Source of the DNA: an uncultured Bacteroidales bacterium
GTDB taxonomy: Bacteria; Bacteroidota; Bacteroidia; Bacteroidales; P3
Assembly (NCBI GenBank): GCA_944321885.1
Contig: CALUNB010000029.1
Coordinates: 1-33,594, forward strand
Length of the DNA stretch: 33,594 bases
Direction of reading: 5' to 3'
Below the pieces are notes generated by a model. That model made no database searches, was not told the DNA's origin, and was given only the letters and a program-made list of their open reading frames with translations. The translations under genes were made by a program, and so were the position numbers. Positions 6,740-15,188 of the stretch are shown here, one piece after another; position 1 is the stretch's first letter; every line of letters starts with the position of its first letter.

Positions 6740-7435
6740 ATGAAACTGAATTACAAAGACTTGATTTTGGTCGCAATTATTTTGGCCATTTTCCTGCCGT
6801 TCTTTTTGTCAACTCCCTTGTACGAGGCCTACCATGCTTGTAACCAAGCGCATGCCATTTTGTTGGGCGGTCTCAAGTTCGCGATTCTTTCCACGATAGG
6901 GGAGGTCATCGCTTTGCGGATTCGTACAGGAGGCTATGGATTGAAAGGATTCGGGGTGATGCCTCGCATGGTCGTTTGGTTCTTCTTGGGCGCATGGATT
7001 GTGATGGCAATGCGGATTTTCGGGCAGGGTGCCCCGGTTTTGGCCGACTATATTTTCAATGCCGATGATGCCATTGTGCGGGCCATGGGCGAACCTCTGA
7101 GTTGGAACAAATTCTTGGGAGCCTTCTTTATCTCCCTTTTGCAAAACACGGCTTTCGCTCCGGTTTTCATGACGCTTCATAAGATTACCGATACCCATAT
7201 CATGAATTGTGGTGGCAGCATGCGGGCCTTTGTTACCCGGATGCGGGTAGGGGAAATCATGGCCGGCATGAATTGGAGGGTCCAATGGAACTTCGTTTTC
7301 AAGAAGACCATTCCCTTTTTCTGGATACCGGCCCATACCATCACTTTCATGCTTCCGGCAGAGTACCAGGTCCTGTTCGCGGCTTTCTTGGGGGTTGTGC
7401 TGGGCGTGATTCTGGCTTTTGCAGCCAACAAATAA
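6740..7435 (+). CDS. Mpv17/PMP22-like integral membrane protein
   Basis: A 231-residue protein with several hydrophobic segments (about 8-26, 40-60, 74-92, 128-145, 190-208, 210-228). The C-terminal part (NWRVQWNFVFKKTIPFFWIPAHTITFMLP, then YQVLFAAFLGVVLGVILA) resembles the Mpv17/PMP22 family signature, in which a W-x-P and an F-x-x-P are followed by a final membrane span. The molecular function in bacteria is unknown; a channel-like role is only inferred from eukaryotic relatives. The start at 6740 is preferred over upstream codons because the preceding frame is non-conserved promoter region. No partner genes are adjacent. Confidence 0.65.
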   Translation: MKLNYKDLILVAIILAIFLPFFLSTPLYEAYHACNQAHAILLGGLKFAILSTIGEVIALRIRTGGYGLKGFGVMPRMVVWFFLGAWIVMAMRIFGQGAPVLADYIFNADDAIVRAMGEPLSWNKFLGAFFISLLQNTAFAPVFMTLHKITDTHIMNCGGSMRAFVTRMRVGEIMAGMNWRVQWNFVFKKTIPFFWIPAHTITFMLPAEYQVLFAAFLGVVLGVILAFAANK

Positions 7436-7540
7436 GGTTGTCGGCGCTTCATGTCATCGGAGGGACCCGGCTTGGAAATGTTATAGGAGTTGCGTCAAAA
7501 TAAAGTTTTGATAGCATCTTTGGCGTTTTGTCAGAAAGGA

Positions 7541-7611
7541 TGCGGTGCGGCTGGTCTTCGGCGAAGCCGGGTTGCCTATTGAAGCCGGATTGTCCATTAT
7601 GTCGCACCGCA
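7541..7611. repeat. Hairpin-forming repeat with GCGGTGCG arms
   Basis: TGCGGTGCG (7541-7549) pairs with CGCACCGCA (7603-7611). Inner CCGG/GAAGCC segments can pair further. The right half (TCCATTATGTCGCACCGC) resembles the end of the palindromic repeat beside gcvP (CCCATTATGCCACGCC), so this may be a degenerate member of that family. Confidence 0.45.
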
Positions 7612-7634
7612 AAGGGAAGACTCAGAGAAAATCG

Positions 7635-7731
7635 GAGGGTGACTCAAAAGATGATTTTTCGACAAAGAATCCCGATAGGACACATTCTAACGCGGATCCT
7701 CTTGGGAAAAGCTGACTTTTGGGGCACCCTC
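7635..7731. mobile_element. 97-bp MITE-like relic
   Basis: Left end GAGGGTGACTCAAAAG (7635-7650) and right end CTTTTGGGGCACCCTC (7716-7731) form a 16-bp inverted repeat with mismatches at only two positions. Ends of the type GAGGGTGnCnCAAAAG are typical of insertion sequences in Bacteroidota. The inside is too short for a transposase. No clear target duplication is visible. Confidence 0.45.
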
Positions 7732-7856
7732 GCGAAAAGTCCGGAATTTCCTTCCGATGGCTTCTAGGAGCAAAAAAAAGTTTTTGAAAAATAGTGTTGA
7801 TAATCAGTGTTGTATTTCTTTTTGAAACGAAAAAGACAAAAAAAAGTCCTAAAAGT

Positions 7857-7887
7857 TTTGCAGAAGTCGAAAATGGATGTATCTTTG
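7857..7887 (+). promoter_or_regulatory. Promoter of the tRNA-Glu / rpsT transcript
   Basis: TTTG (7857-7860), 19 bases, TATCTTTG (7880-7887): a near-ideal Bacteroidota promoter. Transcription would begin about 7894, 46 bases before the tRNA. Confidence 0.8.
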
Positions 7888-7939
7888 CACCCTCTTTCGA
7901 TGACAGCCACGGCTGAGGCGAAAGAAAAAGGAACCACTT

Positions 7940-8017
7940 GGCCCGTTCGTCTAGTTGGCCTAGGACGCGAGGTTTTCATCCTCGAAATCAGGGGTTCGAA
8001 TCCCCTACGGGCTACCA
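7940..8017 (+). tRNA. trnE: tRNA-Glu (anticodon TTC)
   Basis: A complete cloverleaf can be drawn. The acceptor arms are GGCCCGT and ACGGGCT (first pair G-U). The anticodon stem CGAGG/CCTCG encloses the loop TTTTCAT with anticodon TTC. The T arm is AGGGG TTCGAAT CCCCT. The 3' CCA (8015-8017) is encoded. Length is 78 with CCA. rpsT begins 17 bases after the CCA, so both are probably cut from one transcript. Confidence 0.96.
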
Positions 8018-8033
8018 AAATTGGAATTGAGAA

Positions 8034-8291
8034 ATGGCAAATCACAAATCCGCAAAGAAACGTATCCGTTCTTCGGCGAAAAAATATGAGCACAACCGTT
8101 ATTATGCGAAAACCATGCGCAATGCGTTGAGGGATTTCCGGGCTATCACCAGCAAGGAGGAAGCCGCTGAGAAGATGCCTTCGATGGTTTCGATGATTGA
8201 CCGTTTGGCCAAACGCCGTATCATTCACCGGAACAAAGCCAGCAACTTGAAGTCGGAAGTAATGCTTCAACTCAATAAGCTGCAAGCTTAG
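8034..8291 (+). CDS. rpsT: 30S ribosomal protein S20
   Basis: An 85-residue basic protein that binds 16S rRNA early in small-subunit assembly. MANHKSAKKRIRSSAKKYEHNRYYAKTMR is the typical S20 N-terminus, and the IDRLAKRRIIHRNKASNLKS segment (about 61-80) is equally diagnostic. Length is normal. It lies 17 bases downstream of tRNA-Glu under the same promoter, and a strong terminator follows. Confidence 0.97.
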   Translation: MANHKSAKKRIRSSAKKYEHNRYYAKTMRNALRDFRAITSKEEAAEKMPSMVSMIDRLAKRRIIHRNKASNLKSEVMLQLNKLQA

Positions 8292-8335
8292 TTTTAGGTG
8301 TTGACATGTGGGCTTCAGCCCGTATGAATAGATTA

Positions 8336-8363
8336 AGCATCCTTTGCCAAGGATGCTTTTTTT
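8336..8363 (+). terminator. Intrinsic terminator of tRNA-Glu/rpsT
   Basis: AGCATCCTT (8336-8344) and AAGGATGCT (8349-8357) form a perfect 9-bp stem with a TGCC loop, followed by six T (8358-8363). Confidence 0.88.
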
Positions 8364-8466
8364 ATACCCTCTCCGTTCCGGTTTCCTTTCTCCGCTTTGG
8401 TCCGTTTTATTTGCTCCGCCGGTCTGGGTGGTTTTCCGATTCTGGCGAACACATTTTTGTTTCCGG

Positions 8467-8498
8467 TTTGCAGGAATCCGGGCTATTGCCTATCTTCG
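8467..8498 (+). promoter_or_regulatory. Promoter of the aroC operon
   Basis: TTTG (8467-8470), 20 bases, TATCTTCG (8491-8498). The predicted start near 8505 leaves a leader of only about 12 bases before the aroC ATG at 8517, with no room for a strong ribosome site. Confidence 0.65.
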
Positions 8499-8516
8499 TA
8501 AAATGAACCGTTTTCT

Positions 8517-9704
8517 ATGAATTCATTTGGAAGAATACTTCGGTTGGACACTTTCGGGGAATCGCACGGCCCGGCCGTGGGTGGGATTTTGGATGGTTTT
8601 CCGGCAGGTTTGCGGATTGAAGAGGAAAAAATCCGTCAAGCCATGGAGAGGAGAAAACCCTTCCAAGCCATGGGGAGCGGGCGAAAGGAAGAAGACGAAG
8701 TGGAGATTCTTTCCGGTGTCCTCCAAGGTTTCACTTTGGGAAGCCCGATTGCCTTTCTGATTCGGAATCGGGATGCCAAGTCTCAAGATTACAAAGTTTT
8801 ACAAGATTTTTTCCGTCCATCCCACGCCGATGATACCTATCAATGTAAATACGGGATCCGGGATTATCGGGGAGGAGGAAGGGCTTCGGCCCGGGAGACC
8901 GCCGTGCGGGTGGCTGCCGGTGCCATGGTTCATTCGATATTGGAGCCCTTGGGCATCCGGATATACGCATTCACGCAACAGATAGGGGAAATCGCTTTGG
9001 TGTCCCCTTTAAATCCGTTGTCTTTCGGTTCGGACTCGGTGGGAGCTGGCTTCGCCGGAGACCCGGGGCGGATTACCTCTTCTTCGGGAAAAGATCCGAG
9101 TCGGGATTTGGATTGGGAAGCTATCTACGCTTACCCCACGCGCTGTCCGCATGCAGAGACGGATTCCCGCATGCAGGCTTATTTGGAAGAGATTCGTCAT
9201 CAGGGCGATACGGTAGGAGGTGTTGTGGCTTGCCGGGTTTGTGGCTTGCCCAAGGGTTTGGGCGAACCGCTTTACGACAAATTGACGGCGCGTTTGGCAT
9301 CGGCCATGCTGGGTATCAATGCTTGCAGGGGCTTTGAAATCGGTCAAGGTTTCAAGGCGGCCCGGATGCGAGGCAGCGAACACAATGATGTTTGGAAGGC
9401 AGACGGGAAGACGGAGGCCAATCGTTGCGGAGGCGTGCGGGGTGGCATTTCCACGGGAGAGGATTTGTTGTTCCGGGTTGCGTTCAAGCCGGTTCCGACC
9501 TTGGGACGGTCCGTGATTTTGCGTTCGGAAAAGGGAGAATTGTTGGAAACCCGGGTTCCAGGTCGCCACGACATCTGTTGCGTTCCCCGCGTTGTGCCCG
9601 TCGTGGAAGCGATGACGGCCTTGGTTCTGGCTGATTTTGTTTTGCTTGGCCGTTGTGGAGACCGGGATTCGGCCTCTGTCCCGTCCTGCAACGGAAGGCG
9701 ATAA
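8517..9704 (+). CDS. aroC: Chorismate synthase
   Basis: Converts 5-enolpyruvylshikimate-3-phosphate to chorismate, the last step of the shikimate pathway, using reduced FMN. Signatures include the N-terminal MNSFGRILRLDTFGESHGPAVG (H17), the block around residues 102-136 (HADDTYQCKYGIRDYRGGGRASARETA) and GGISTGEDL near the C-terminal third. At 395 residues it is longer than the usual roughly 355-365. The extra length appears to be an insert around 165-203 and a short non-conserved tail. The next gene begins 11 bases after its stop, so it probably heads an operon with the BatA-like gene and parC. Confidence 0.96.
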   Translation: MNSFGRILRLDTFGESHGPAVGGILDGFPAGLRIEEEKIRQAMERRKPFQAMGSGRKEEDEVEILSGVLQGFTLGSPIAFLIRNRDAKSQDYKVLQDFFRPSHADDTYQCKYGIRDYRGGGRASARETAVRVAAGAMVHSILEPLGIRIYAFTQQIGEIALVSPLNPLSFGSDSVGAGFAGDPGRITSSSGKDPSRDLDWEAIYAYPTRCPHAETDSRMQAYLEEIRHQGDTVGGVVACRVCGLPKGLGEPLYDKLTARLASAMLGINACRGFEIGQGFKAARMRGSEHNDVWKADGKTEANRCGGVRGGISTGEDLLFRVAFKPVPTLGRSVILRSEKGELLETRVPGRHDICCVPRVVPVVEAMTALVLADFVLLGRCGDRDSASVPSCNGRR

Positions 9705-9715
9705 AATAAAAAGAC

Positions 9716-11911
9716 ATGCGTTTTGTCCATCCCGCTTATTTGTATTTCTTGTTCGTCCTGGCGGTTCCGGTCTTGGTCCATCTTTTCAAAATGAGACGAT
9801 ACAAGCGGGAATATTTTTCCAATGTCCGTTTGTTACAGCAAATCCAGCAGGAACAGAAAAAAAGTTCCAAACTGCGCGAATACCGGGTTTTGGCATTCCG
9901 GATGCTGACCCTGGCGTGCTTGGTGATGGCTTTTGCCCAGCCATATCTTCCCCAGGATGAGGAGGATGCGGCCATGGGGGCTTCGCCCAAGTTGAGCATC
10001 TATTTGGACAACTCCCTTTCCATGCAGGCCCCTTCGGCTTCGCGGGTTCTTTTGGATCAAGCCAAAGAGCAGGTGAAGAAAATCTTGCAAGCTTTTCCGC
10101 CTGATATTCCGGTGCAATTGCTCACCAATGATTTTGAAGGTTCTGAACAACAATTTTCCCAAGCCTCATCCCTTTTGGAGCGTTTACCTGAAATCGATTT
10201 CAGTCCGGTATCCCGTAGCTTCCACCAGATTTCGGCCCGGCAACGGGAGCTTTTTGAGAGCACGGGCACTCCTCCGGATTCCCGTCTTTGTTACTATGTG
10301 TCTGATTTCCAGAAGTCCGTATGGGACTTGCCGCAATCGCCTTGGCAGGATAGTTTGGAAAGCCGGGTGTTCGTTCCCGTGCGGGGTGTAGATTACGCCA
10401 ATTTGAGCTTGGATTCCTTGGCCTTGGAAAACCCGGTTTTGCAGGCCGGCAGGGACATCGGTTTGCAAGTTTTCCTGCGGAACCGTTCGGACCGGGAGCA
10501 GACCAGCGTCCCCGTGCGTTTGTTCGTGGATGGCAAGCAAACGGGTGTTTATCCGGTGGATTTGGAGGCCGGGGAGAGCCGTATGCTCCGGATTCCTTTC
10601 CGTTTGGACGAAGCCGGGGCGCACCAGGCTTGGGTGGAAGTGGCCGATTATCCGATGGAATTCGACAACCGTTTGTATTTCAGTTTGATGTTGCAGGAAA
10701 AGATTCCTGTCCTGCATTTGTATGCTTCGGGGAACGCTTCCCTTGCCGTGGCCAAGGTGTTCCGGAACGATTCCTTGTTTTCCTACCGTGCTGTCCCGGT
10801 TTCACGTTTGGACTACCATACAATCAAGGATGCCCGTTTTATCGTGCTTGAAAATCTGGCCTTTTTGCCTTCGGCCTTGGTAGCTGGACTGGAGGGTTTT
10901 GTCGCTGCCGGGGGCAGTCTTTTGTTGGTTCCTCCGGCAGCTTGGGAAGAGGGCAAGATGGAGGATCGCAATCCCGGGTCGGCCTTGGATGAAAAAACTT
11001 CCGTCTCTTGGCAGGATATGGTCCGGAATCTCCTTTCGGCCGGTTACGGGCCTTTCCGACCTGATTCCCTCCAGGTCGGTTGGATGAACCGGGAGCATCC
11101 TCTCTTTGCCTTGGCCTTGGAAAAGGGAGGAAAAGTGCAGCCTAACGAAAGTTATCCCCGGATCCATGCTTTCTATCCCTTGCCGTCCCCATCCCGTATT
11201 CCTTATGTCCCCTTGATGGGTTTTTATGCGGACCCTTCCCGGGGTGGGCAGGATTTCATGCGTGCCTATCCCTTGGGTAAGGGTATGCTGTATTTGATAG
11301 CCAGCCCCTTGGAAAAAGAGTATGGGGATTTTGCCGCGCATTACACCTTTGTGGTTTCCTTGCTTGATATGGCGTTGTACCAAGGAGGGGGAGCCCGTTT
11401 ATATGCTTGGACCGGTAGCCGGGAACCTTTCTACCTGTCTTCTTCCCTCTTGGAATCCAAGGATGTTTTGTATCATATCCGTTCCGAGGAAGGGGATTTC
11501 GACATCATGCCGGAGATCCGTTTCTTGGGCGCCGAAGCGGCGGTTCTGACCCACGGGGAGGTCACGGAAGCTGGGAATTACAGCTTGGTGGCTGTGCTGC
11601 AAGGAGTTGCGGACCAAGGTACCGGAAAAGAGGCGGAAACGAGCCTGGCTGGGAAAGGAATGATACCTTTGTCGTTCAATATCAATCGCTTGGAATCGGA
11701 AAAGGAGTGTTGGACCGATGAGGAGCTTACGGCTTGGATTTCCCGTTTCGGGGGGAAGCACTCCTATCTGTTGGACCCCGGAAAAACGGACTTTTCAAAA
11801 CAAATTTCCCGTATGAACCGGGGGCTGGAGTTGTGGAAAGTTTTCCTTATCTTCGCATTGGCGTTTGCCTTGCTGGAAATTACGGCCTTGCGTCGTCCCA
11901 TAAAGGCTTGA
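9716..11911 (+). CDS. BatA-type membrane protein with VWA-like domain
   Basis: A 731-residue inner-membrane protein. The N-terminus (FVHPAYLYFLFVLAVPVLVHLFKMRRYKREYFSNVRLL) is the BatA/aerotolerance-regulator N-terminal domain, with membrane spans at about 6-23 and 57-75. A von Willebrand factor A-like region follows, with a DNSLS MIDAS-type motif at 98-102. The long middle part probably faces the periplasm, and a last span lies near 707-724 before a short positive tail (RRPIKA). Family members are linked to oxidative-stress tolerance and cell-surface functions in Bacteroidota, but a precise biochemical role is not established. It lies between aroC and parC with gaps of 11 and 10 bases, so all three are probably co-transcribed. 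Confidence 0.85.
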   Translation: MRFVHPAYLYFLFVLAVPVLVHLFKMRRYKREYFSNVRLLQQIQQEQKKSSKLREYRVLAFRMLTLACLVMAFAQPYLPQDEEDAAMGASPKLSIYLDNSLSMQAPSASRVLLDQAKEQVKKILQAFPPDIPVQLLTNDFEGSEQQFSQASSLLERLPEIDFSPVSRSFHQISARQRELFESTGTPPDSRLCYYVSDFQKSVWDLPQSPWQDSLESRVFVPVRGVDYANLSLDSLALENPVLQAGRDIGLQVFLRNRSDREQTSVPVRLFVDGKQTGVYPVDLEAGESRMLRIPFRLDEAGAHQAWVEVADYPMEFDNRLYFSLMLQEKIPVLHLYASGNASLAVAKVFRNDSLFSYRAVPVSRLDYHTIKDARFIVLENLAFLPSALVAGLEGFVAAGGSLLLVPPAAWEEGKMEDRNPGSALDEKTSVSWQDMVRNLLSAGYGPFRPDSLQVGWMNREHPLFALALEKGGKVQPNESYPRIHAFYPLPSPSRIPYVPLMGFYADPSRGGQDFMRAYPLGKGMLYLIASPLEKEYGDFAAHYTFVVSLLDMALYQGGGARLYAWTGSREPFYLSSSLLESKDVLYHIRSEEGDFDIMPEIRFLGAEAAVLTHGEVTEAGNYSLVAVLQGVADQGTGKEAETSLAGKGMIPLSFNINRLESEKECWTDEELTAWISRFGGKHSYLLDPGKTDFSKQISRMNRGLELWKVFLIFALAFALLEITALRRPIKA

Positions 11912-11921
11912 TTTTAAATTG

Positions 11922-14540
11922 ATGGAAACAAAAGAGGAAAATGAATCCGGGCGGATTGTGCCGATTCCGGGATTGTTCAAGAATTGGTTTCTGGATTATG
12001 CGTCTTATGTGATTCTGGAGCGGGCGGTGCCTGAATTGTCGGACGGTTTGAAACCGGTCCAGCGACGGATTTTGCATTCGATGCGCGAGTTGGACGACGG
12101 GCGTTACAACAAGGTCGCCAATGTGGTCGGGAATACGATGAAGTACCATCCTCACGGGGATGCCTCGATCGGGGATGCCTTGGTCCAGCTTGGGCAGAAG
12201 GATTTGTTGATTGATTGCCAGGGAAACTGGGGCAATACTTTGACGGGCGACCCTGCGGCGGCGCCCCGTTATATCGAAGCCCGGCTTTCCCCTTTTGCCT
12301 TGGAGGTCGTTTTCAATCCCAAGACTACCGAGTGGAAGCCTTCTTACGACGGGCGGAACCAGGAACCGGTTTCCTTGCCCATCAAGTTCCCCCTTTTGTT
12401 GTTCCAAGGTGTGGAAGGGATTGCGGTCGGGCTGGCCAGCAAGATTTTACCCCATAATTTCAATGAATTGCTGGATGCCTCGGTCAAGGTGCTCAAAGGG
12501 CAGGATTTTGAACTCTATCCCGATTTCCCGACCGGGGGTAGCATGGATGTGAGCAATTACAACGACGGTTTGCGTGGGGGTAAAGTCAGGGTCCGGGCCA
12601 AAATCCTTCAAATCGACAAGAAGACTTTGGAAATTGTGGAGATTCCTTATGGGACTACAACCACATCCTTGATAGAGAGTATCTTGAAAGCCGGGGAGAA
12701 AGGCAAGATCAAGATTCGGAAAGTGGAAGACAATACGGCGGAAAAGGCGGATATCATCGTGCATTTGCAACCCGGGGTTTCGCCCGATACCACCTTGGAT
12801 GCCTTGTATGCTTTTACCGATTGCGAACTTTCGATTTCTCCGAACGCCTGCGTGGTTTCCGGGCAGCGACCCCGTTTCCTCGGGGTGCGCGAGATGTTGG
12901 AAATTTCGACCCGGCATACGATGGCCTTGTTGGGGAAAGAGCTCGAAATTAGAATGAAAGAGCTTGAAAACGAGTGGTTTGTCACTTCGCTTGAAAAGAT
13001 CTTCTTCGAAGAGCGCATCTACCGTCTTTTGGAAAAGGATACCCGGCGTTGGGAAGAGCAATTGAAGGCTATCGAGGAGGCGTTCAAGCCCTATGAGGCA
13101 CGTTTAAGGCGGAAAGTGGGCAAGGAGGATGTGCTGAAACTGGTGGAAAAGCCGGTCCGGAAGATTTCCAAGTTCGATATCAAGAAAGCGGACGAAAAGA
13201 TTCTGGCGGCGGAGAAGGAAATGGAGGAAGTCCGTTTCAACTTGGCGCATCTGGTGGATTACACGATTGCTTACTTCCAGAATATCAAGAAGAAGTACGG
13301 GACAGGAAGGGAACGTCGGACGGAAATCCGCAATTTCGAGAACATCCAGGCCAACATGGTGGCGGCCACCAATGAAAAGCTGTACGTGAACCGGGTCGAA
13401 GGCTTTATCGGGACTGGTTTGAAGAAGGATGAATACGTTTGCGAATGTTCGGACATCGACGATATCGTGGTCTTCCGGAGGAACGGCTTGTTCAAGGTGG
13501 TCAAGGTTGGGGAGAAAGTCTTTGTAGGTGAAGATATTGTATATGTGGGTGTGTTCAAACGCAATGACGAACGGACTATCTACAACATGGTTTACAGCGA
13601 TGGCAAGGACGGGGTGGCTTATGCGAAACGTTTCGCCGTGGGGGGAATTACCCGCGACAAAGAGTACGATCTGACCAAGGGAACGAAAGGTTCGCAGGTG
13701 TTGTACTTTACCGCCAACCCGAACGGGGAAGCCGAAGTGGTCCGGGTCTACCTGCGGTTCAAACCTAAATTGAAAAAGCTGTATTTCGATTTTGATTTCA
13801 AGACCTTGGCGGTGAAAGGCCGGGCCAGCATGGGGAATATCCTGTCGCGTAATGCCGTGAAGCGTATTGAGTTGAAGGATGCCGGAATTTCCACCTTGGG
13901 GGCGAGGAAAATTTGGTATGATGATACGGTGAAGCGTCTCAATGTGGAGGAACGGGGGCAATATCTCGGGGAGTTCAAGGGGAACGACCGGATTCTTTCG
14001 GTGATGGCTTCCGGGGCTTGCAAATTGGTTTCCTATGATTTGGGGACCCATTTCGAGGAGGATATGATTCGTCTTGTCAAGCATTATCCTGAACGGATTT
14101 TAACGGCAATCTACAAGGATAAGGCAAGCAAACTTTTGTATATCAAACGCTTTTCTCCGGAAGAAACGGACAAGCGTCAAGTCTTCATCGAGGAGGGGAG
14201 CGGGGAGTTGGTGAGTCTGAATCTGGATTTCCACCCTCGTTTGCGGGTGATGTTCGACACCAAAGCGAACAAGAAGGAAATCGGGGACCAGGAAATCGAT
14301 GTGGAGGAATTTATCGGCCTCAAAGGTATCAAGGCCAAAGGAAAACGGCTTTCCAATTTCTTTGTCAAAAAAGTGGAATGGATGGAACCCTTGCAGGAAG
14401 ATCCGGATTATGAGGCTTTGCAGCGGGAAAAGGAAGAGCAGGCAAAGTTAGAAGCCGGGGAGAACCCGGAGGAAAATTTTCCTTCGAACGGGGAAAACGA
14501 TGCCGAGCCTGACCCGAATGAGCAGTTGAGCTTGTTTTGA
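11922..14540 (+). CDS. parC: DNA topoisomerase IV subunit A
   Basis: An 872-residue type IIA topoisomerase A subunit that cuts and rejoins DNA with its catalytic tyrosine, Y117 in AAAPRYIEARLS. It works with ParE, which is not in the window, to decatenate chromosomes. The breakage-reunion domain covers about 15-480 (VQRRILHSM, KYHPHGDASIGDAL). A beta-pinwheel-like C-terminal domain follows, then an acidic tail ending NEQLSLF. The form matches the second GyrA-like protein of Bacteroidota rather than GyrA. The ATG at 11922 is chosen; a TTG directly before it is also in frame. The residue aligned to quinolone-site Ser is Ala. Confidence 0.92.
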   Translation: METKEENESGRIVPIPGLFKNWFLDYASYVILERAVPELSDGLKPVQRRILHSMRELDDGRYNKVANVVGNTMKYHPHGDASIGDALVQLGQKDLLIDCQGNWGNTLTGDPAAAPRYIEARLSPFALEVVFNPKTTEWKPSYDGRNQEPVSLPIKFPLLLFQGVEGIAVGLASKILPHNFNELLDASVKVLKGQDFELYPDFPTGGSMDVSNYNDGLRGGKVRVRAKILQIDKKTLEIVEIPYGTTTTSLIESILKAGEKGKIKIRKVEDNTAEKADIIVHLQPGVSPDTTLDALYAFTDCELSISPNACVVSGQRPRFLGVREMLEISTRHTMALLGKELEIRMKELENEWFVTSLEKIFFEERIYRLLEKDTRRWEEQLKAIEEAFKPYEARLRRKVGKEDVLKLVEKPVRKISKFDIKKADEKILAAEKEMEEVRFNLAHLVDYTIAYFQNIKKKYGTGRERRTEIRNFENIQANMVAATNEKLYVNRVEGFIGTGLKKDEYVCECSDIDDIVVFRRNGLFKVVKVGEKVFVGEDIVYVGVFKRNDERTIYNMVYSDGKDGVAYAKRFAVGGITRDKEYDLTKGTKGSQVLYFTANPNGEAEVVRVYLRFKPKLKKLYFDFDFKTLAVKGRASMGNILSRNAVKRIELKDAGISTLGARKIWYDDTVKRLNVEERGQYLGEFKGNDRILSVMASGACKLVSYDLGTHFEEDMIRLVKHYPERILTAIYKDKASKLLYIKRFSPEETDKRQVFIEEGSGELVSLNLDFHPRLRVMFDTKANKKEIGDQEIDVEEFIGLKGIKAKGKRLSNFFVKKVEWMEPLQEDPDYEALQREKEEQAKLEAGENPEENFPSNGENDAEPDPNEQLSLF

Positions 14541-14722
14541 ACCATTGGGAGTACTTGGATCCCGCTTGCTGGAACCTGTCGAGTTGGCTCGCATGCACCG
14601 TTGGGCATGTTCTGTGCCGGTTTCAACGGTTTGGAGGCTTGGACAAGTCTGGAATTCCTTGTGCAGGATTGGCCTTCGTTCCTGTGTAAGGAAAGGGGGG
14701 ACTCGTCCCCTTGGGTCGCACG
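14541..14722. other. Convergent intergenic region, nothing clear
   Basis: The gap lies between the convergent parC and GtrA genes. A GGGGACTCGTCCCC-type hairpin near 14694-14710 lacks a T-run. Open frames here look like chance. Confidence 0.4.
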
Positions 14723-15151
14723 TTATGGTTTCTTGCGCGAAAAAAGCAGGAGCTTCTTGGCGAAAAAATTCCATAAGGTGGTCAGCACCACGGTGATAAG
14801 TTTGGCAAGGATGTAGTGGATATGCCATTGCCCCGTGAATAGTTTCATGAGCCCGAAGGTAAGGGCGATGCCGACCAAACCAATCAGGCCGAAAAGCAGG
14901 AACTCGACGAAGCGGTTGTCGAAGCGGTGTTTGTCGAAAATCCAGAAGATGCTTAAAAGATAAGTGATGACCAGGCCCGACACATAGCCTATCGTGGCGG
15001 AAAGGGACGCTGTCAGACCAGCCCGCTCGGTGAAAAGCACGGTAAGGCCGAAATCGACCAGGAAGGCCAAGCCCCCGGAGAGGCAATAACGGAAGAGTTG
15101 GGCGACCATGCTTCCATTCCGTGCTTTCAAGAATTTTTGCAACCCGTTCAT
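14723..15151 (-). CDS. GtrA family membrane protein (putative lipid-linked sugar flippase)
   Basis: A 142-residue GtrA-like protein with four membrane segments (about 17-37, 45-70, 81-103, 112-135). The FRYCLSGGLAFLVDFGLTVLF stretch and the C-terminal LTTLWNFFAKKLLLF are characteristic of the family. GtrA proteins are proposed to flip polyprenyl-phosphate-linked sugars across the inner membrane. It is the third gene of a minus-strand cassette, 37 bases after the GT-C gene, which in turn follows a polyprenyl-phosphate sugar synthase. This arrangement parallels gtrABC O-antigen modification clusters. An internal Met15 could also serve as start. Confidence 0.9.
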   Translation of the reverse strand: MNGLQKFLKARNGSMVAQLFRYCLSGGLAFLVDFGLTVLFTERAGLTASLSATIGYVSGLVITYLLSIFWIFDKHRFDNRFVEFLLFGLIGLVGIALTFGLMKLFTGQWHIHYILAKLITVVLTTLWNFFAKKLLLFSRKKP

Positions 15152-15188
15152 GTCAGTGGCGTTTTGGATGCAATCTGGAAGATGTCTT

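Larger units (their letters stand above)
7436..7856. other. Intergenic region with two repeat relics
   Basis: No credible gene is present. A 79-codon open frame at 7528-7767 is composed of the repeats and is not supported. The region holds a hairpin at 7541-7611 and a MITE-like relic at 7635-7731. Confidence 0.5.

Noticed and set aside
7528..7767. 79-residue open frame after the Mpv17-like gene
   Set aside because: It spans a hairpin repeat and a MITE-like relic and resembles no protein family.
8306..8506. 66-codon open frame between rpsT and aroC
   Set aside because: It runs through the rpsT terminator and the aroC promoter and has no protein features.
13104..14084. 326-codon minus-strand open frame opposite parC
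   Set aside because: Antisense shadow of a certain gene with no domain signal.
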